DNA of 64,000 nucleotides from Methanococcoides orientis. Its GTDB lineage: Archaea > Halobacteriota > Methanosarcinia > Methanosarcinales > Methanosarcinaceae. Position numbers and translations under genes: made by a program. Below, piece by piece: positions 8,905-18,005 of this stretch; position 1 is the first letter of the stretch, and every line of letters begins with the position of its first letter. The notes under the pieces are model-generated. The model did no database searches and was not told the DNA's origin. It saw only the letters and a program-made list of their open reading frames with translations. The DNA lies in assembly GCF_021184045.1 (NCBI RefSeq), contig NZ_CP073710.1, positions 1,498,685-1,562,684 of the forward strand, written 5' to 3'.

Positions 8905-9469
8905 AACGACCCCTCTTTTCGATCTCTTTTATCCGAAGCAGAACCTCATCTGCTTTGTCAAGTTTCCTTCTATAACCACGACAGAATGCTTCAATCAGCT
9001 CTTCATAATTTGCATGTGTACTTTCAAATGTCTGGAACAGTACATGGATATCCACACCTCTGGACTCCACCGAACCGTCAACGAATGCCAGACCAAAGTC
9101 GATCAGGTAGATACGACCGTCCTTTACAATCATATTGGAAGTTGTAAGATCACCATGGATTATCCCGCCGCTGTGAAGCCGGCCGATAACCTCGCCTACA
9201 AGCTCACACAGCTCAGCGTCCACCAGATACTTCAATGGTTTTCCATCGATGAACTCCATCTCAATAGTATAATCATAGATATCATGAATTATCGGGGTCG
9301 CAACACCACATCGCCTGGCCTCTGACATCAGGCGTGCTTCTGCTCGTGTCCTTTCCTTACGGATCCGCTCATCCAGTTCCTGAACCCTGTACCGCTTGGG
9401 CATACGTTCCTTGACAACGAAACCACCTTTAAGGCTTACACTGGCCTCAGCACCACTTCTCAGGTACAT
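8897..9469 (-). CDS. bud32: Bud32 atypical serine kinase/ATPase of the KEOPS complex
   Basis: 190 residues from ATG 9469, which overlaps the TGA of kae1 by one base (TGATG); a TTG one codon earlier is also possible. Kinase features: GAEASV near the start in place of a full P-loop, VVKER (the Lys), the catalytic loop HGDLTTSNMIV and the metal site LIDFGLAF. Bud32 (PRPK) is the ATPase partner of Kae1 in KEOPS, which makes the t6A37 modification of tRNAs. In many related methanogens Kae1 and Bud32 form one fused polypeptide; here they are separate frames. Confidence 0.93.
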   Translation of the reverse strand: MYLRSGAEASVSLKGGFVVKERMPKRYRVQELDERIRKERTRAEARLMSEARRCGVATPIIHDIYDYTIEMEFIDGKPLKYLVDAELCELVGEVIGRLHSGGIIHGDLTTSNMIVKDGRIYLIDFGLAFVDGSVESRGVDIHVLFQTFESTHANYEELIEAFCRGYRRKLDKADEVLLRIKEIEKRGRYA

Positions 9470-10479
9470 CAAAGCACCTCCTGATGCTTATCCACGATCC
9501 AGGTAACATCCACGGTATCCGGCCTGAAGCTTGGGTCAACGTGTGAGTTTTCAATAGGGATGGTGGTTCCTGACTTGAACATAAGCAGGCCGGTATATGC
9601 GATCATTGCACCGTTGTCACCCATGAACTTCCTTTCCGGAACATAAAAGCGTGCTCCGCGGTCATCACACATAACATCCAGCATTTCCCTGAGCCTCATG
9701 TTCGCACCCACACCACCTGCAAGCAGCACCTCGCTCTTACCGGTATGTGCAAGTGCACGCTCTGTGACCTCCACAAGCATTGCAAAAGCATTCTCCTGGA
9801 AAGAATAACAGACATCCTCAAGGGATGAGGATTTTAATGCGTCTTTAGCAGCTGTTGAAAGTCCAGAAAAAGAGAAGTCCATTCCTTTGACAACGTAAGG
9901 CATTTTGACATATCCCGTAGCTTCTTTCGCATATTCCTCGACCTTTGGCCCGCCGGGATGGCTTAAGCCTGCACTCCTTGCAAACTTATCAAGTGCATTC
10001 CCGATTCCGATATCAAGGGTCTCACCGAATATCCGATATTTTCCAGCCCTGTGGGCAAGGACCTGGGAATTGCCCCCACTTACATACAGTACGACCGGAT
10101 CATTTGCCGGTGTCTTCCACCTTCCGATCTCGATGTGCGCAATGCAGTGATTCACTCCCACCAGAGGAACATTAAGTGACATTGCAAGTGCCCTTGCAGA
10201 TGTGGCAACGGTCCTGAGACATGCACCAAGACCCGGACCCTGTGAGAATGCAATTGCATCAATGTCCTGTGGATGATGATCTTTCCCCCTAAATTCCTCC
10301 AGGAGCCTTTCGATAACATTAGATGCATACATTGCATGATGCTGAGCAGCTTCCCTGGGATGGATCCCACCGGTCGCCGGACGATAGGTCTCGGTGACCT
10401 CTGCGATAACATCGTCTTCATCAACAATAGCTGCACTCAGGTTCCATGCTGTGCCTTCTATACCAAGAACTGTGGTCAA
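9469..10479 (-). CDS. kae1: Kae1/TsaD-family N6-threonylcarbamoyladenosine transferase
   Basis: 336 residues beginning TTVLGIEGTAWNLSAAIVD. The metal-binding HxxxH is HCIAHIEIG (about residue 107-115), with HHAMYA at the preceding family motif and VLYVSGGNSQVL in the ATPase (ASKHA) core; the third metal ligand region FMGDNGAMIAYTG is near the end. It transfers the threonylcarbamoyl group to A37 of ANN-decoding tRNAs. The start codon at 10479 appears to be TTG, with AAGGAGA about 9 bases upstream; no ATG fits the N-terminus. First gene of the kae1-bud32-rdgB operon. Confidence 0.95.
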   Translation of the reverse strand: MTTVLGIEGTAWNLSAAIVDEDDVIAEVTETYRPATGGIHPREAAQHHAMYASNVIERLLEEFRGKDHHPQDIDAIAFSQGPGLGACLRTVATSARALAMSLNVPLVGVNHCIAHIEIGRWKTPANDPVVLYVSGGNSQVLAHRAGKYRIFGETLDIGIGNALDKFARSAGLSHPGGPKVEEYAKEATGYVKMPYVVKGMDFSFSGLSTAAKDALKSSSLEDVCYSFQENAFAMLVEVTERALAHTGKSEVLLAGGVGANMRLREMLDVMCDDRGARFYVPERKFMGDNGAMIAYTGLLMFKSGTTIPIENSHVDPSFRPDTVDVTWIVDKHQEVL

Positions 10480-10593
10480 TAAATAAGTCTCCTTGAAAAG
10501 TAATGTCGTTTTTTGTGTGTATTAACCTTGCTTCCTTACATATAACTTACCAGTTGAGAAACGTTTTAGTAGTTAGCAAACCAATCCACCATC

Positions 10594-10869
10594 ATGGAAG
10601 AGAAGAGTAAAACAACCACAAAAGCAAACAGCAAACCAGAGATCACTACCGAGGAACTTCTGTGGAATATCGGTCAGCCACATCTTGGAACACACATTCC
10701 ACCATCACTAAACGATGAACTTCCTGCCCTTGATGGAATTGAGTTCATGCCACACAAGACCGCTGGACTACAATCAGCTGCAGATATGTGGATCGACAAA
10801 GCAAGGATCAGCGATAACCTTCACAAAAAAACTGTTGTGGAAAAGATCCTGAAAGGTAAGACACTATAA
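10594..10869 (+). CDS. Small conserved-looking protein of unknown function
   Basis: 91 residues from ATG 10594. It starts with a charged, low-complexity tail (EEKSKTTTKANSKPEITTEE) and then has a compact part with PHLGTHIPPSLNDELPALDG and HKTAGLQSAADMWIDKA; basic C-terminus. No membrane segment or metal motif. A TATA-like ACATATAACT lies about 55 bases upstream, consistent with a single-gene transcript divergent from kae1. I do not recognise the family. Confidence 0.6.
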   Translation: MEEKSKTTTKANSKPEITTEELLWNIGQPHLGTHIPPSLNDELPALDGIEFMPHKTAGLQSAADMWIDKARISDNLHKKTVVEKILKGKTL

Positions 10870-10929
10870 GGTCAAAAACTTAAAAGACGACCTTATATAA
10901 ACTAATCATACAGTCATTTATGATCAAAA

Positions 10930-11439
10930 AGCTCTGTAGAAATCCCTCAATATTCGAGGGAGAACAATAATATCTATTTTATACAGATTTTCTACAGGGC
11001 CATCGAAATATTGATTATTATTGTTTTTGAGGAGTTACAGCATATATAGCAATGTTTTCCCGTGATAAATGACGGATTAACTCTGGTATTTGTTGCATTG
11101 CGATTCTTACCTCAAATCCATGTTCTAAATCTTCAATGCCATCTATAAAAGTTGTATTTTCTATAATTTCTCTTGTGCTTTGTTTATCTGCTACCTCAAA
11201 GTAAACAGTTATTTTATCATCGCTATAATCAAATGGGGTTCCTTTAACAGGTTCTAATTTCATAAACATATCACCTCCTTTTTTGTATTATGTACTTTAC
11301 TTATAGCGGCTCTGTAGAAATCCTCAATATTTGAATGAAATCGAACTATGTAATAATTTAGAACATATTGAAAAAATATTTATATATTGTTATGATATAT
11401 ACTTATTGATAGTGCTTTTGGCAGGTTTTCTACAGAGCC
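10930..11439. mobile_element. 510-bp cassette with IS-like inverted ends and 8-bp target duplication
   Basis: The left end (10930, AGCTCTGTAGAAATCCC) and the inverted right end (to 11439, reading inwards GGCTCTGTAGAAAACCT) match at 14 of 17 positions. The exact 8-mer GATCAAAA flanks it on both sides (10922-10929 and 11440-11447), which is strong evidence of one insertion event. Two further copies of the end sequence lie inside: at 10986-11001 (inverted) and at 11308-11323. The element is therefore built as end-end, cargo gene, end-end: a 72-bp and a 132-bp miniature element flanking 306 bp. No transposase is present. The 8-bp duplication and the end style resemble the IS6 family, but I cannot confirm the family. 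Confidence 0.75.
11018..11269 (-). CDS. Cargo gene of the mobile cassette; possibly an ABC-ATPase C-terminal-like domain
   Basis: 83 residues. A very strong AGGAGGTGAT ribosome site lies at 11270-11279, just before ATG 11269 (ATG 11263 is the other candidate). The C-terminal half, GIEDLEHGFEVRIAMQQIPEL followed by IRHLSRENIAIYAVTP, resembles the small domain at the end of many ABC transporter ATPases (DUF4162-like), but there is no nucleotide-binding domain. It may be a stand-alone small protein or a captured fragment. The gene is clearly more AT-rich than its neighbours. Function unknown; the ABC resemblance is my inference from pattern. Confidence 0.6.
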   Translation of the reverse strand: MFMKLEPVKGTPFDYSDDKITVYFEVADKQSTREIIENTTFIDGIEDLEHGFEVRIAMQQIPELIRHLSRENIAIYAVTPQKQ

Positions 11440-11483
11440 GATCAAAATACTAAATTAAAAAATGGATAAAGGAAGAGAATGGA

Positions 11484-12605
11484 TTAGATAATATCCATCT
11501 CACTCAGCCTGTTCGGAAGATAAGTATCCGTCACGAAATCAAGACCTTTTCCTGCAAAGGCTTGTTGTTCGGCCTTTTTCTTAATACTAAGTTGCAGGCT
11601 TATCTGTTCTTTCCAGTAGTCATTCGCAAACCTCGGATCTGTCAGCTCACTTCTCAATGCATCAATATCCTTGTCTGTCAGCTTGTCAGTGGAAAGTTCG
11701 TATTCCACGATATCGGATGGCTGTACACCAATGAACTTGGCTGCAGGTGTTGCCATGAATTCCGAAAGGTGAGCACTCTTGATAGCACCGTATGCAACCG
11801 ATGCGAAGATCCTGTAGGACCATGGATCACCATCAGTAAAGACGACCACAGGGATGCCCAGCTCTTCGTTCATCCTTTTGATAAGACGACGTGTTGACCT
11901 TGCAGGCTGTCCTTTAAGGTGCACAAGGATAGCATTGTACTTCTCATCAAAGCCGTTCTCGATGAGCCTCGCATACATACCACCAGTCTCGATGGCGATT
12001 ATGAACTTTGCATCATGGTCAAGGAACTCGATGTTCTCAACGTTGAATGGGATCTGGTAGCCGCTCTCACCGATATCTTCCTGGCAATGTATAACACGTG
12101 CACCACGTTTTGTTTCCTCGCGTATCCTGATAGGACCGAACATGGTAGCACCATCCTCCTCAGGACGCATGTGGAAATATTCCCTCTGGAGCGCAGTGAT
12201 GATCTCAAGGTCTTCGATCAGCCTGTTACTCTCGGCCTGCTCGCGGAACTTGGCAATATCCCAGTTCTCTGAGATGTAATACAATTCCCTTAAGGTCGAA
12301 CCACGGTCCTGTGCCAGGTGGTTCTTTACAAGGAAATCGATCGAGTGCACGGTTTTGAGAAGCTGGAAAGCACCCTTGACAGTCTTAGCGGTCCTCTGAG
12401 TCTCGCGATTACCATAGACCCAGACATCGCTTTCCTCACTGTACTCGATGTTGTTCTTGGTACGGCTTGAGATGCTGACATTCGGGACGACCTCGTCCAC
12501 GAACTGATCATACAGGTTCTCGGTCAAACCAAGAAGGCGGTTCTTTGCCAGCAGATCATGCTGTTTTTTCTGTTGTGAATATTTTGACTCTACATCATCT
12601 GCCAT
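11484..12605 (-). CDS. top6A: DNA topoisomerase VI subunit A
   Basis: 373 residues, usual for the Spo11/Top6A family. The catalytic tyrosine is in [13 protein letters not shown] (about residue 105), within the 5Y-CAP/winged-helix domain. The Toprim domain carries the acidic residues in [11 protein letters not shown] and [15 protein letters not shown]. With subunit B it forms the A2B2 type IIB topoisomerase that relaxes and decatenates DNA by ATP-dependent double-strand passage. It follows top6B after a single base. It ends just left of nothing but the mobile cassette. Confidence 0.96.
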   Translation of the reverse strand: MADDVESKYSQQKKQHDLLAKNRLLGLTENLYDQFVDEVVPNVSISSRTKNNIEYSEESDVWVYGNRETQRTAKTVKGAFQLLKTVHSIDFLVKNHLAQDRGSTLRELYYISENWDIAKFREQAESNRLIEDLEIITALQREYFHMRPEEDGATMFGPIRIREETKRGARVIHCQEDIGESGYQIPFNVENIEFLDHDAKFIIAIETGGMYARLIENGFDEKYNAILVHLKGQPARSTRRLIKRMNEELGIPVVVFTDGDPWSYRIFASVAYGAIKSAHLSEFMATPAAKFIGVQPSDIVEYELSTDKLTDKDIDALRSELTDPRFANDYWKEQISLQLSIKKKAEQQAFAGKGLDFVTDTYLPNRLSEMDII

Positions 12606-12606
12606 T

Positions 12607-14475
12607 TCAGATCACCCCTTTGATAGCCTTTGCACCGGTGACAAGTTCTTCCTCGAGACCCTCCACTATCAATTGCGGAAGCCTTGAAACTTCAGCTTCA
12701 GTAATGGTTTCCAGATCGTAGGTCACTGCCTTGGAGGCCTCAGGAGAAAGCTTCAGGGTCCACACATAATCAAAATCACTGCCCATTGAGATGATCTTTG
12801 GTTCAGGGACTACACCTTTGATCTCGTAAGGGAGCATATCATGAAGTTTAAACTCAGCAAGCTTGCTACCATAGTTCTTCACTGTTACGGACACATTCGC
12901 ACTGCCATCACCATTCAGGTTAACCTTCCGCATTACAAGGAGATTACCCATTACCTTTGCAACCACAGGATTAATGTCAGGGACCTCACGATCAAGGGTA
13001 TCGGCAAGTTTCTGTGCCATCTTTGGCAGCACTTTGGTGATTATGACCTCTTTTTCCCGCCTTTTCTTCAATGTACCCTGACGGTTCAGGTAACGGTTCA
13101 GCTTCCTTGAGACTTCTTTGATAGCAAGTTCCACCTCATCCCTTATCTCAGGGATCTCAGCAATGGCATCCTTGGACTCGGAAGTAAAGGGAACATTGGT
13201 GGATGCGACGTGAACAAGAAGCACCACAGGTCCGGTAGGCATACCCCCACCGGGCTGGTTCAGTCCATACTGTTTCCACTTGATACCCTCCACTGCATGG
13301 GTCGTTACGCAACCACCCTGCTGGTAGAGAAGCGGAACACGGTTAGCGAACCTCATTATATCGATACGGTCATCCTTCTGGAGATCTCCTCCATATGCAA
13401 TACCCACTTCCACAACGAACGGGTTTCCTGAAAACACGGAAGCTGATCGTGTGGTTGTTGCGATAAAGTCAACACTGAACTCCTTCTCAAGACCTTTGTA
13501 GATCAGATCCTCACCTATCGGGGACAGGCAATCGGTCGGTGGTGACATGATCTTGACTTTCTTGAATGCATCCAGCAGTTTCTTAGACATATCCCTTGAG
13601 ATTTCCGAAGGAGGAAGCTCGGGATCAAGTCCGGCTGCTTTGCAGATCTCTTCAGCAGTGAGCAAACCGATCTTGGAAAAAGAATATCGCAAAAATGGCG
13701 CAAGCTTCTGGCGCTCGGTATAGCGAAGCATCTTCATAAGCGTACCAAGTTCGATACCATGAGGATGTGGCAGGATCTCCTTTGCAGGTACAGGAAGCTT
13801 GTCTGTAGCCCTTTCGAACATAACCTCATTGCCATCAGGCTCTATCAATGTGAGCCTTGCATGAGGATTTACGATAGCTGTAGCCTTCAGGTACTCATAG
13901 ATAGACTGTCTGCGCCCTTTAACATAAGATGCTTCCATTTCCAGTTCCACACGAGTACCATGAGGACGGTCCCAGTCAATGACCTCATCACGAAGGATCT
14001 CTGGGTCATTGGTACTGGTATTTATCATGAGCTCATAGTGGTGAGCGGGGGAACCACTACCTATCTTGGAGATGATCTTGGTAGGATGCCCTGCTGTCAA
14101 TTGTGCATAAAGGACAGAGGCGGATATTCCGATACCCTGTTGCCCACGGCTCTGTTTCAGTGCATGGAATCGTGATCCATACAGCAGTTTTGCAAATACC
14201 TTTGGGATCTGCTCTTTAACGATACCCGGACCATTGTCCTCTATTATAATGGAAACGTTATCCTTTCCCACCCGTTCGATATGAAGCAGGATATCCGGGA
14301 GGATCTCCGCTTCCTCACATGCATCAAGGGAGTTATCCACTGCTTCTTTTACGGTCGTGATCAGACTGCGGGGAGCCGAATCAAAACCAAGGATCTGCCT
14401 GTTCTTCTCAAAAAATTCCGCAACACTTATCGCTTGTTGCTTCTTTGCAAGTTCTTCTGCAATTGGGGCTGCCAT
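12607..14475 (-). CDS. top6B: DNA topoisomerase VI subunit B
   Basis: 622 residues from ATG 14475 ([17 protein letters not shown]); an in-frame start at 14517 adds residues foreign to the family. GHKL ATPase motifs: [26 protein letters not shown] and [17 protein letters not shown]. The switch lysine is expected in [12 protein letters not shown]. It binds ATP, closes the dimer gate and drives strand passage by subunit A. A helix-two-turns-helix and transducer domain follow, then an Ig-like C-terminal part. Upstream partner of top6A in a two-gene operon. Confidence 0.96.
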   Translation of the reverse strand: MAAPIAEELAKKQQAISVAEFFEKNRQILGFDSAPRSLITTVKEAVDNSLDACEEAEILPDILLHIERVGKDNVSIIIEDNGPGIVKEQIPKVFAKLLYGSRFHALKQSRGQQGIGISASVLYAQLTAGHPTKIISKIGSGSPAHHYELMINTSTNDPEILRDEVIDWDRPHGTRVELEMEASYVKGRRQSIYEYLKATAIVNPHARLTLIEPDGNEVMFERATDKLPVPAKEILPHPHGIELGTLMKMLRYTERQKLAPFLRYSFSKIGLLTAEEICKAAGLDPELPPSEISRDMSKKLLDAFKKVKIMSPPTDCLSPIGEDLIYKGLEKEFSVDFIATTTRSASVFSGNPFVVEVGIAYGGDLQKDDRIDIMRFANRVPLLYQQGGCVTTHAVEGIKWKQYGLNQPGGGMPTGPVVLLVHVASTNVPFTSESKDAIAEIPEIRDEVELAIKEVSRKLNRYLNRQGTLKKRREKEVIITKVLPKMAQKLADTLDREVPDINPVVAKVMGNLLVMRKVNLNGDGSANVSVTVKNYGSKLAEFKLHDMLPYEIKGVVPEPKIISMGSDFDYVWTLKLSPEASKAVTYDLETITEAEVSRLPQLIVEGLEEELVTGAKAIKGVI

Positions 14476-14721
14476 AAAATATTCATCCTGCTCTGTAAAA
14501 ACTGATAGGAATAACAACTGTACGATTCCTGATAATATCAGGACCTATTGACTGTGATCAGTAAAAAAAGGAATACAAGATATTTATTAGTTTGCAGCCA
14601 TCACGACTTTTGGTGTGAGTACTACAAAAGTATATCTAGAAAATTTATCACCAAAAATAAAAAGCAGATCGATAATGACTGCACCAATAACCTCATTTTA
14701 TAATATTATAATATGATAAGA

Positions 14722-15153
14722 TCATTCACCAATATCTTCATTCCAGAGTTCTGGATTCTTATTAATAAAATCGTCCATCATAGCCACACATTCATCCATG
14801 TCAAGGTCGACCACTTCAACCCCATGAGATTCCATAAATTCCTTTGCACCCGGGAAGGTCCTGGACTCGCCAACGATGACCTTTTTTATCCCAAATTGTA
14901 CGACAGCACCAGCACAAAGATAGCATGGCATCAAAGTGGAATAAAGAGTTGAATCCCGATAATGCCCGATCCTGCCTGCATTCCTCAGGCATGAAATTTC
15001 AGCATGTGCCATTGGATCATCCTGTTGAACACGTAAGTTGTGACCCTGACCAATAATACTACCATCCCTGACAAGAACTGAACCAATAGGAATTCCGCCA
15101 TCATTAAGTCCCGATCTTGCTTCATCTATTGCTACTTGCATAAATTTATCCAT
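14722..15153 (-). CDS. Cytosine deaminase-like enzyme (yeast FCY1 type)
   Basis: 143 residues with the zinc deaminase motifs MAHAEISCL (H-A-E) and TLMPCYLCAGAVVQFGI (P-C-x2-C). The resemblance to fungal cytosine deaminase is close over the whole length: NDGGIPIGSVLV, IGQGHNLRVQ, LRNAGRIGHYRDSTLYSTL and the C-terminal NPELWNEDIGE. Members of this group act on cytosine or isocytosine-like bases; others in the superfamily deaminate guanine. In a methanogen the likely role is pyrimidine salvage. Single gene; a start at 15153 is well placed. Confidence 0.85.
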   Translation of the reverse strand: MDKFMQVAIDEARSGLNDGGIPIGSVLVRDGSIIGQGHNLRVQQDDPMAHAEISCLRNAGRIGHYRDSTLYSTLMPCYLCAGAVVQFGIKKVIVGESRTFPGAKEFMESHGVEVVDLDMDECVAMMDDFINKNPELWNEDIGE

Positions 15154-15217
15154 AACATCACATCCCGATACTTCAAAGAAAAATAGGTTAATGCTAGAAA
15201 TAACTTATCAATTGAAT

Positions 15218-16438
15218 TTAATCAGGGACTTCCAATTTGTAAACCCGGTCATTCTCACGTACCTTATCCTCAATCGCAAGACCTACTACATCCCCTGATT
15301 CAGCCCTCCCAACAGGACCATCATCATTCCTTATCTCTTTGACCTTCTGCTCAAGATAGGTATTCTTGCCTTCAATGATAATATCATCACCTACCTCAAG
15401 ACCGGTCTCCAGAAGCTTTACTTCTGCAGCACCCTGTTTCCTGTAGTAGTTGGTCACAACTCCTACAGCCTGTCTTTTAATAACAGAGATGTTCATATCC
15501 CGCTCTATAGCCATCCCGTCAGGACCGGGAATACCGAAGTAGAACCCTGTGGAAAAGCCCCGGTTGAACACCGATGCCATCTCTTCCTTCCAGCCAGCGG
15601 CTTTCTCCCGACTATACATTCCATCCATGTACGCATCAAGTGCTTCACGATAGCAGCGGGAAACCGTTGAAGTATATCTTGTATCCCTTAACCGACCTTC
15701 AACCTTGAAAGCATCAACTCCTGCATCGATGAGTTCAGGAATATGTTCTATCATGCAGAGGTCCCTTGCACTAAGCAAGTACTTACCATCAATATCAACT
15801 TCACTTCCATCCTCACCGACCAGTTTCCAGCCCCAGCGACACGGCTGAGAGCATTCTCCGCAATTGCCGGACTTACCAAGAACATAGGCTGAAAGATAGC
15901 ACCTGCCGGATATTGCCTGACACATGGCACCATGTACGAAAACCTCCAGTTCAGTATCGGTATTCTGTCGGATATCCTTTATCTGCTCAAGGCTCAGCTC
16001 CCTTGCAAGCACCACACGGGAAGCCCCAAGGGATGCATAGAAATTGACGGTCTGCCAGTTGGAAACATTCGCCTGTGTGGAAATATGAACCCGCAGACCC
16101 ACATCCACAGCTTTTGTAATCACTGCGGGGTCCCAGGCAATGACAGCATCAACATCAGATGATGCCACCACATCGATCACTTCATCAAGCTCAGGAAGAT
16201 CATCGGGATAGATCACAGTGTTCAGTGCAAGGTAAGCATTCATGTCCTGCTCTTTAACATCAGAAACGAATGAGTTCAGGTCATCAAGAGTAATATCACA
16301 GGCCCTTGCCCTGAGGCTAAACCTGTCAACGGAAAAATAAACGCCATCGGCATGATCCTGACATGCAGAAAGGGCTGCGCGGTTCTTTACACCCATCATA
16401 AGTTCCGGGATCTTGCCGGATTTTGCAGGCTGGTCCAT
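15218..16438 (-). CDS. Peptidase U32-family protein
   Basis: 406 residues. The U32 core includes ADGVYFSVDRFSLRA, IVDVALVVHI-type strands (GLRVHISTQANVSNW), the cysteine cluster CQAISGRCYLSAYVLG ... NCGECSQPCRWGW, and DAFKVEGRLRDTRYTSTVS. A small C-terminal beta domain follows at about 320-400. Bacterial relatives (RlhA, TrhP/TrhO, UbiU/UbiV) are iron-sulfur enzymes that hydroxylate RNA or ubiquinone precursors, so a hydroxylase of RNA is more likely than a peptidase. The conserved cysteines support a 4Fe-4S cluster. Confidence 0.85.
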   Translation of the reverse strand: MDQPAKSGKIPELMMGVKNRAALSACQDHADGVYFSVDRFSLRARACDITLDDLNSFVSDVKEQDMNAYLALNTVIYPDDLPELDEVIDVVASSDVDAVIAWDPAVITKAVDVGLRVHISTQANVSNWQTVNFYASLGASRVVLARELSLEQIKDIRQNTDTELEVFVHGAMCQAISGRCYLSAYVLGKSGNCGECSQPCRWGWKLVGEDGSEVDIDGKYLLSARDLCMIEHIPELIDAGVDAFKVEGRLRDTRYTSTVSRCYREALDAYMDGMYSREKAAGWKEEMASVFNRGFSTGFYFGIPGPDGMAIERDMNISVIKRQAVGVVTNYYRKQGAAEVKLLETGLEVGDDIIIEGKNTYLEQKVKEIRNDDGPVGRAESGDVVGLAIEDKVRENDRVYKLEVPD

Positions 16439-16516
16439 GGCTTAGCATCGTAAGTGATGATTTAAATCAGTTATCGTAAGGAAAATTAGATCGATGAAGC
16501 AAAAAAGGAAGGTGGA

Positions 16517-16987
16517 TCAGTCCACCGGTGCGTATATCTCGGTAAGGATCTCCTCAGGCGATACCTCTACAGGATCGTTCAGGTAAATTTCTCTTGTTGG
16601 TCCTGTGATGGTCAGTCCCTTTTCCTCGATCCAGGCAAAGAACTGCCTGTAGGTTTCTGTGCTATCTTCATAAGGACCCTTGTGGATCGTCTTTGCCATC
16701 TTCCCGCCGGGAAGTTCATAGAACTTGATCGTGTCAGTCTCTTCAGCCTTTTTTGCTACTGGTATCGCAACCTCTACATCAGCATTCCCTTCACGCTCGG
16801 CCTTCATAGCCGCCTCTTCGCCGGCTTCATGACAGATGAAAGTCGGACCTCCTGTGATCTCAATACCCTTATCAAAGGTGTACTGGAAAAGTTCAGGAAG
16901 CATTACTGCGATCAGCTCATACTTTCCGGTCTTTCGCATACCTACGACCAGCTGTGGCCCTACTTCAACGATATGTATGTCAGACAT
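16517..16987 (-). CDS. GyrI-like small-molecule-binding domain protein
   Basis: 156 residues forming one SHS2/GyrI-like effector-binding domain. Family marks are the first strand ending VVGMRKTGKYELI, the mid-chain EVAIPVAKKAEETD, GGKMAKTIHKGPYEDSTETYRQ and the C-terminal GPTREIYLNDPVEVSPEEILTEIYAPV. The same domain occurs at the end of AraC/MerR regulators. As a stand-alone protein it may bind or hydrolyse small toxic compounds. No DNA-binding domain is present. Confidence 0.85.
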   Translation of the reverse strand: MSDIHIVEVGPQLVVGMRKTGKYELIAVMLPELFQYTFDKGIEITGGPTFICHEAGEEAAMKAEREGNADVEVAIPVAKKAEETDTIKFYELPGGKMAKTIHKGPYEDSTETYRQFFAWIEEKGLTITGPTREIYLNDPVEVSPEEILTEIYAPVD

Positions 16988-17060
16988 TTTAATAACCCCA
17001 CAAAGTAATTGTGTTGAAATTATTTATAGACAATCACAGGGCTTTATCAAGCCATCCAGA

Positions 17061-17399
17061 TCAGGATTCAATGAACGGAAGGGAAACCCGGATAATGATC
17101 ACTGATACCAGACCCCAAGCAAAGGGAAGCCAGAGAGGAATGTTCAGGAACATAGGAGCTGAGTAGGTCCAGACACCAAGATGGGTACCTATGAACTCGG
17201 CGGTGCAGCCAAGGATGATACCTGAGACATAGATTATGTTGTCACCTTTTGCAGACCACTGGTACTGTCTTGCACCATAAACAAGAATCATAAGGAAGGT
17301 CAGTAGAATATTGTTCTGCCAGAACATCACTGCGAGCACCAATGCAATTGCAAAAATTGCCAATTCTCTCACTATATCTTTACTTAGGACGCTGTTCAT
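17061..17399 (-). CDS. Small multi-spanning membrane protein
   Basis: 112 residues with about four hydrophobic helices: residues 12-30, 32-44, 56-70 and 82-108. The motif AEFIGTHLGVWTYSAP followed by PLWLPFAWGLVSV near the C-terminus is distinctive and resembles small membrane proteins linked to carotenoid or isoprenoid metabolism, but I cannot place it in a known family. It ends 73 bases from the GyrI-like gene on the same strand and may be transcribed upstream of it. Confidence 0.7.
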   Translation of the reverse strand: MNSVLSKDIVRELAIFAIALVLAVMFWQNNILLTFLMILVYGARQYQWSAKGDNIIYVSGIILGCTAEFIGTHLGVWTYSAPMFLNIPLWLPFAWGLVSVIIIRVSLPFIES

Positions 17400-17607
17400 G
17401 GTCTACCTTAAAGTCCACCTACATATAAGTAATATACGAAAATGCGATCAAAGAACAGGATGAATATTCTTACTAAGTCCACAAGATATTTTAAAGGTAG
17501 AAAAGGATTTATGCTTGATAAAAGTAATATATAAATATTGAAATACTGCCAATCAGGATTTCAAATTTCAAAACGTGTATCCAGATATGTTCGTAATGGT
17601 GGGGAAC

Positions 17608-17970
17608 ATGACTTATATTGAGGATATCGAAATTAGTGACAGTCCTAAGATCCATGCAGAAATTTACCTGCAGAATGTCGAAATTACTGAAAGATACAGA
17701 ACACAACTTTTTCAGTGGGTGGAAACCTATCTCGATGAGAATACACTGGAAAATATTATTGCATACAAGAAGTCCACAGACTGGGATCACCCTTTTGAAT
17801 CGATCAGGTCAGAAGCTGAAAAGGACCTGGAACTGACCACACTCTATGCTTCCAGAGGAGAACAGTACAACATCGACCTGATGGTCTTTGAAGGGAATCT
17901 TTTAGTGCTTTTTTATGAAGTGCTCTCAAAGGCAAAAGAGCATCTTAATAAGAAGATAGTAGCGCATTAA
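17608..17970 (+). CDS. Soluble protein of unknown function
   Basis: About 120 residues from ATG 17608, with GGTGGGG just upstream; in-frame starts at 17575 and 17596 are possible. Mixed alpha/beta and acidic, no membrane segment and only weak features: an N-terminal strand pair (IEISDSPKIHAEIYLQNVEI), WVETYLDENTLENII and a terminal strand-helix NIDLMVFEGNLLVLFYEVL. I do not recognise it. It is a lone plus-strand gene that converges on pyrK. Confidence 0.6.
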   Translation: MTYIEDIEISDSPKIHAEIYLQNVEITERYRTQLFQWVETYLDENTLENIIAYKKSTDWDHPFESIRSEAEKDLELTTLYASRGEQYNIDLMVFEGNLLVLFYEVLSKAKEHLNKKIVAH

Positions 17971-18005
17971 AAATGATAAAAGGGTTTATGGTCAGGCGAT
18001 CTAAT

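Noticed and set aside
10930-11439. Complete insertion sequence with transposase
   Set aside because: The only gene inside is 83 residues with no DDE-type motif or helix-turn-helix; it is cargo.
15218-16438. Secreted protease (from the U32 peptidase name)
   Set aside because: No signal peptide, and the conserved cysteine cluster fits the iron-sulfur hydroxylase relatives of the family better.
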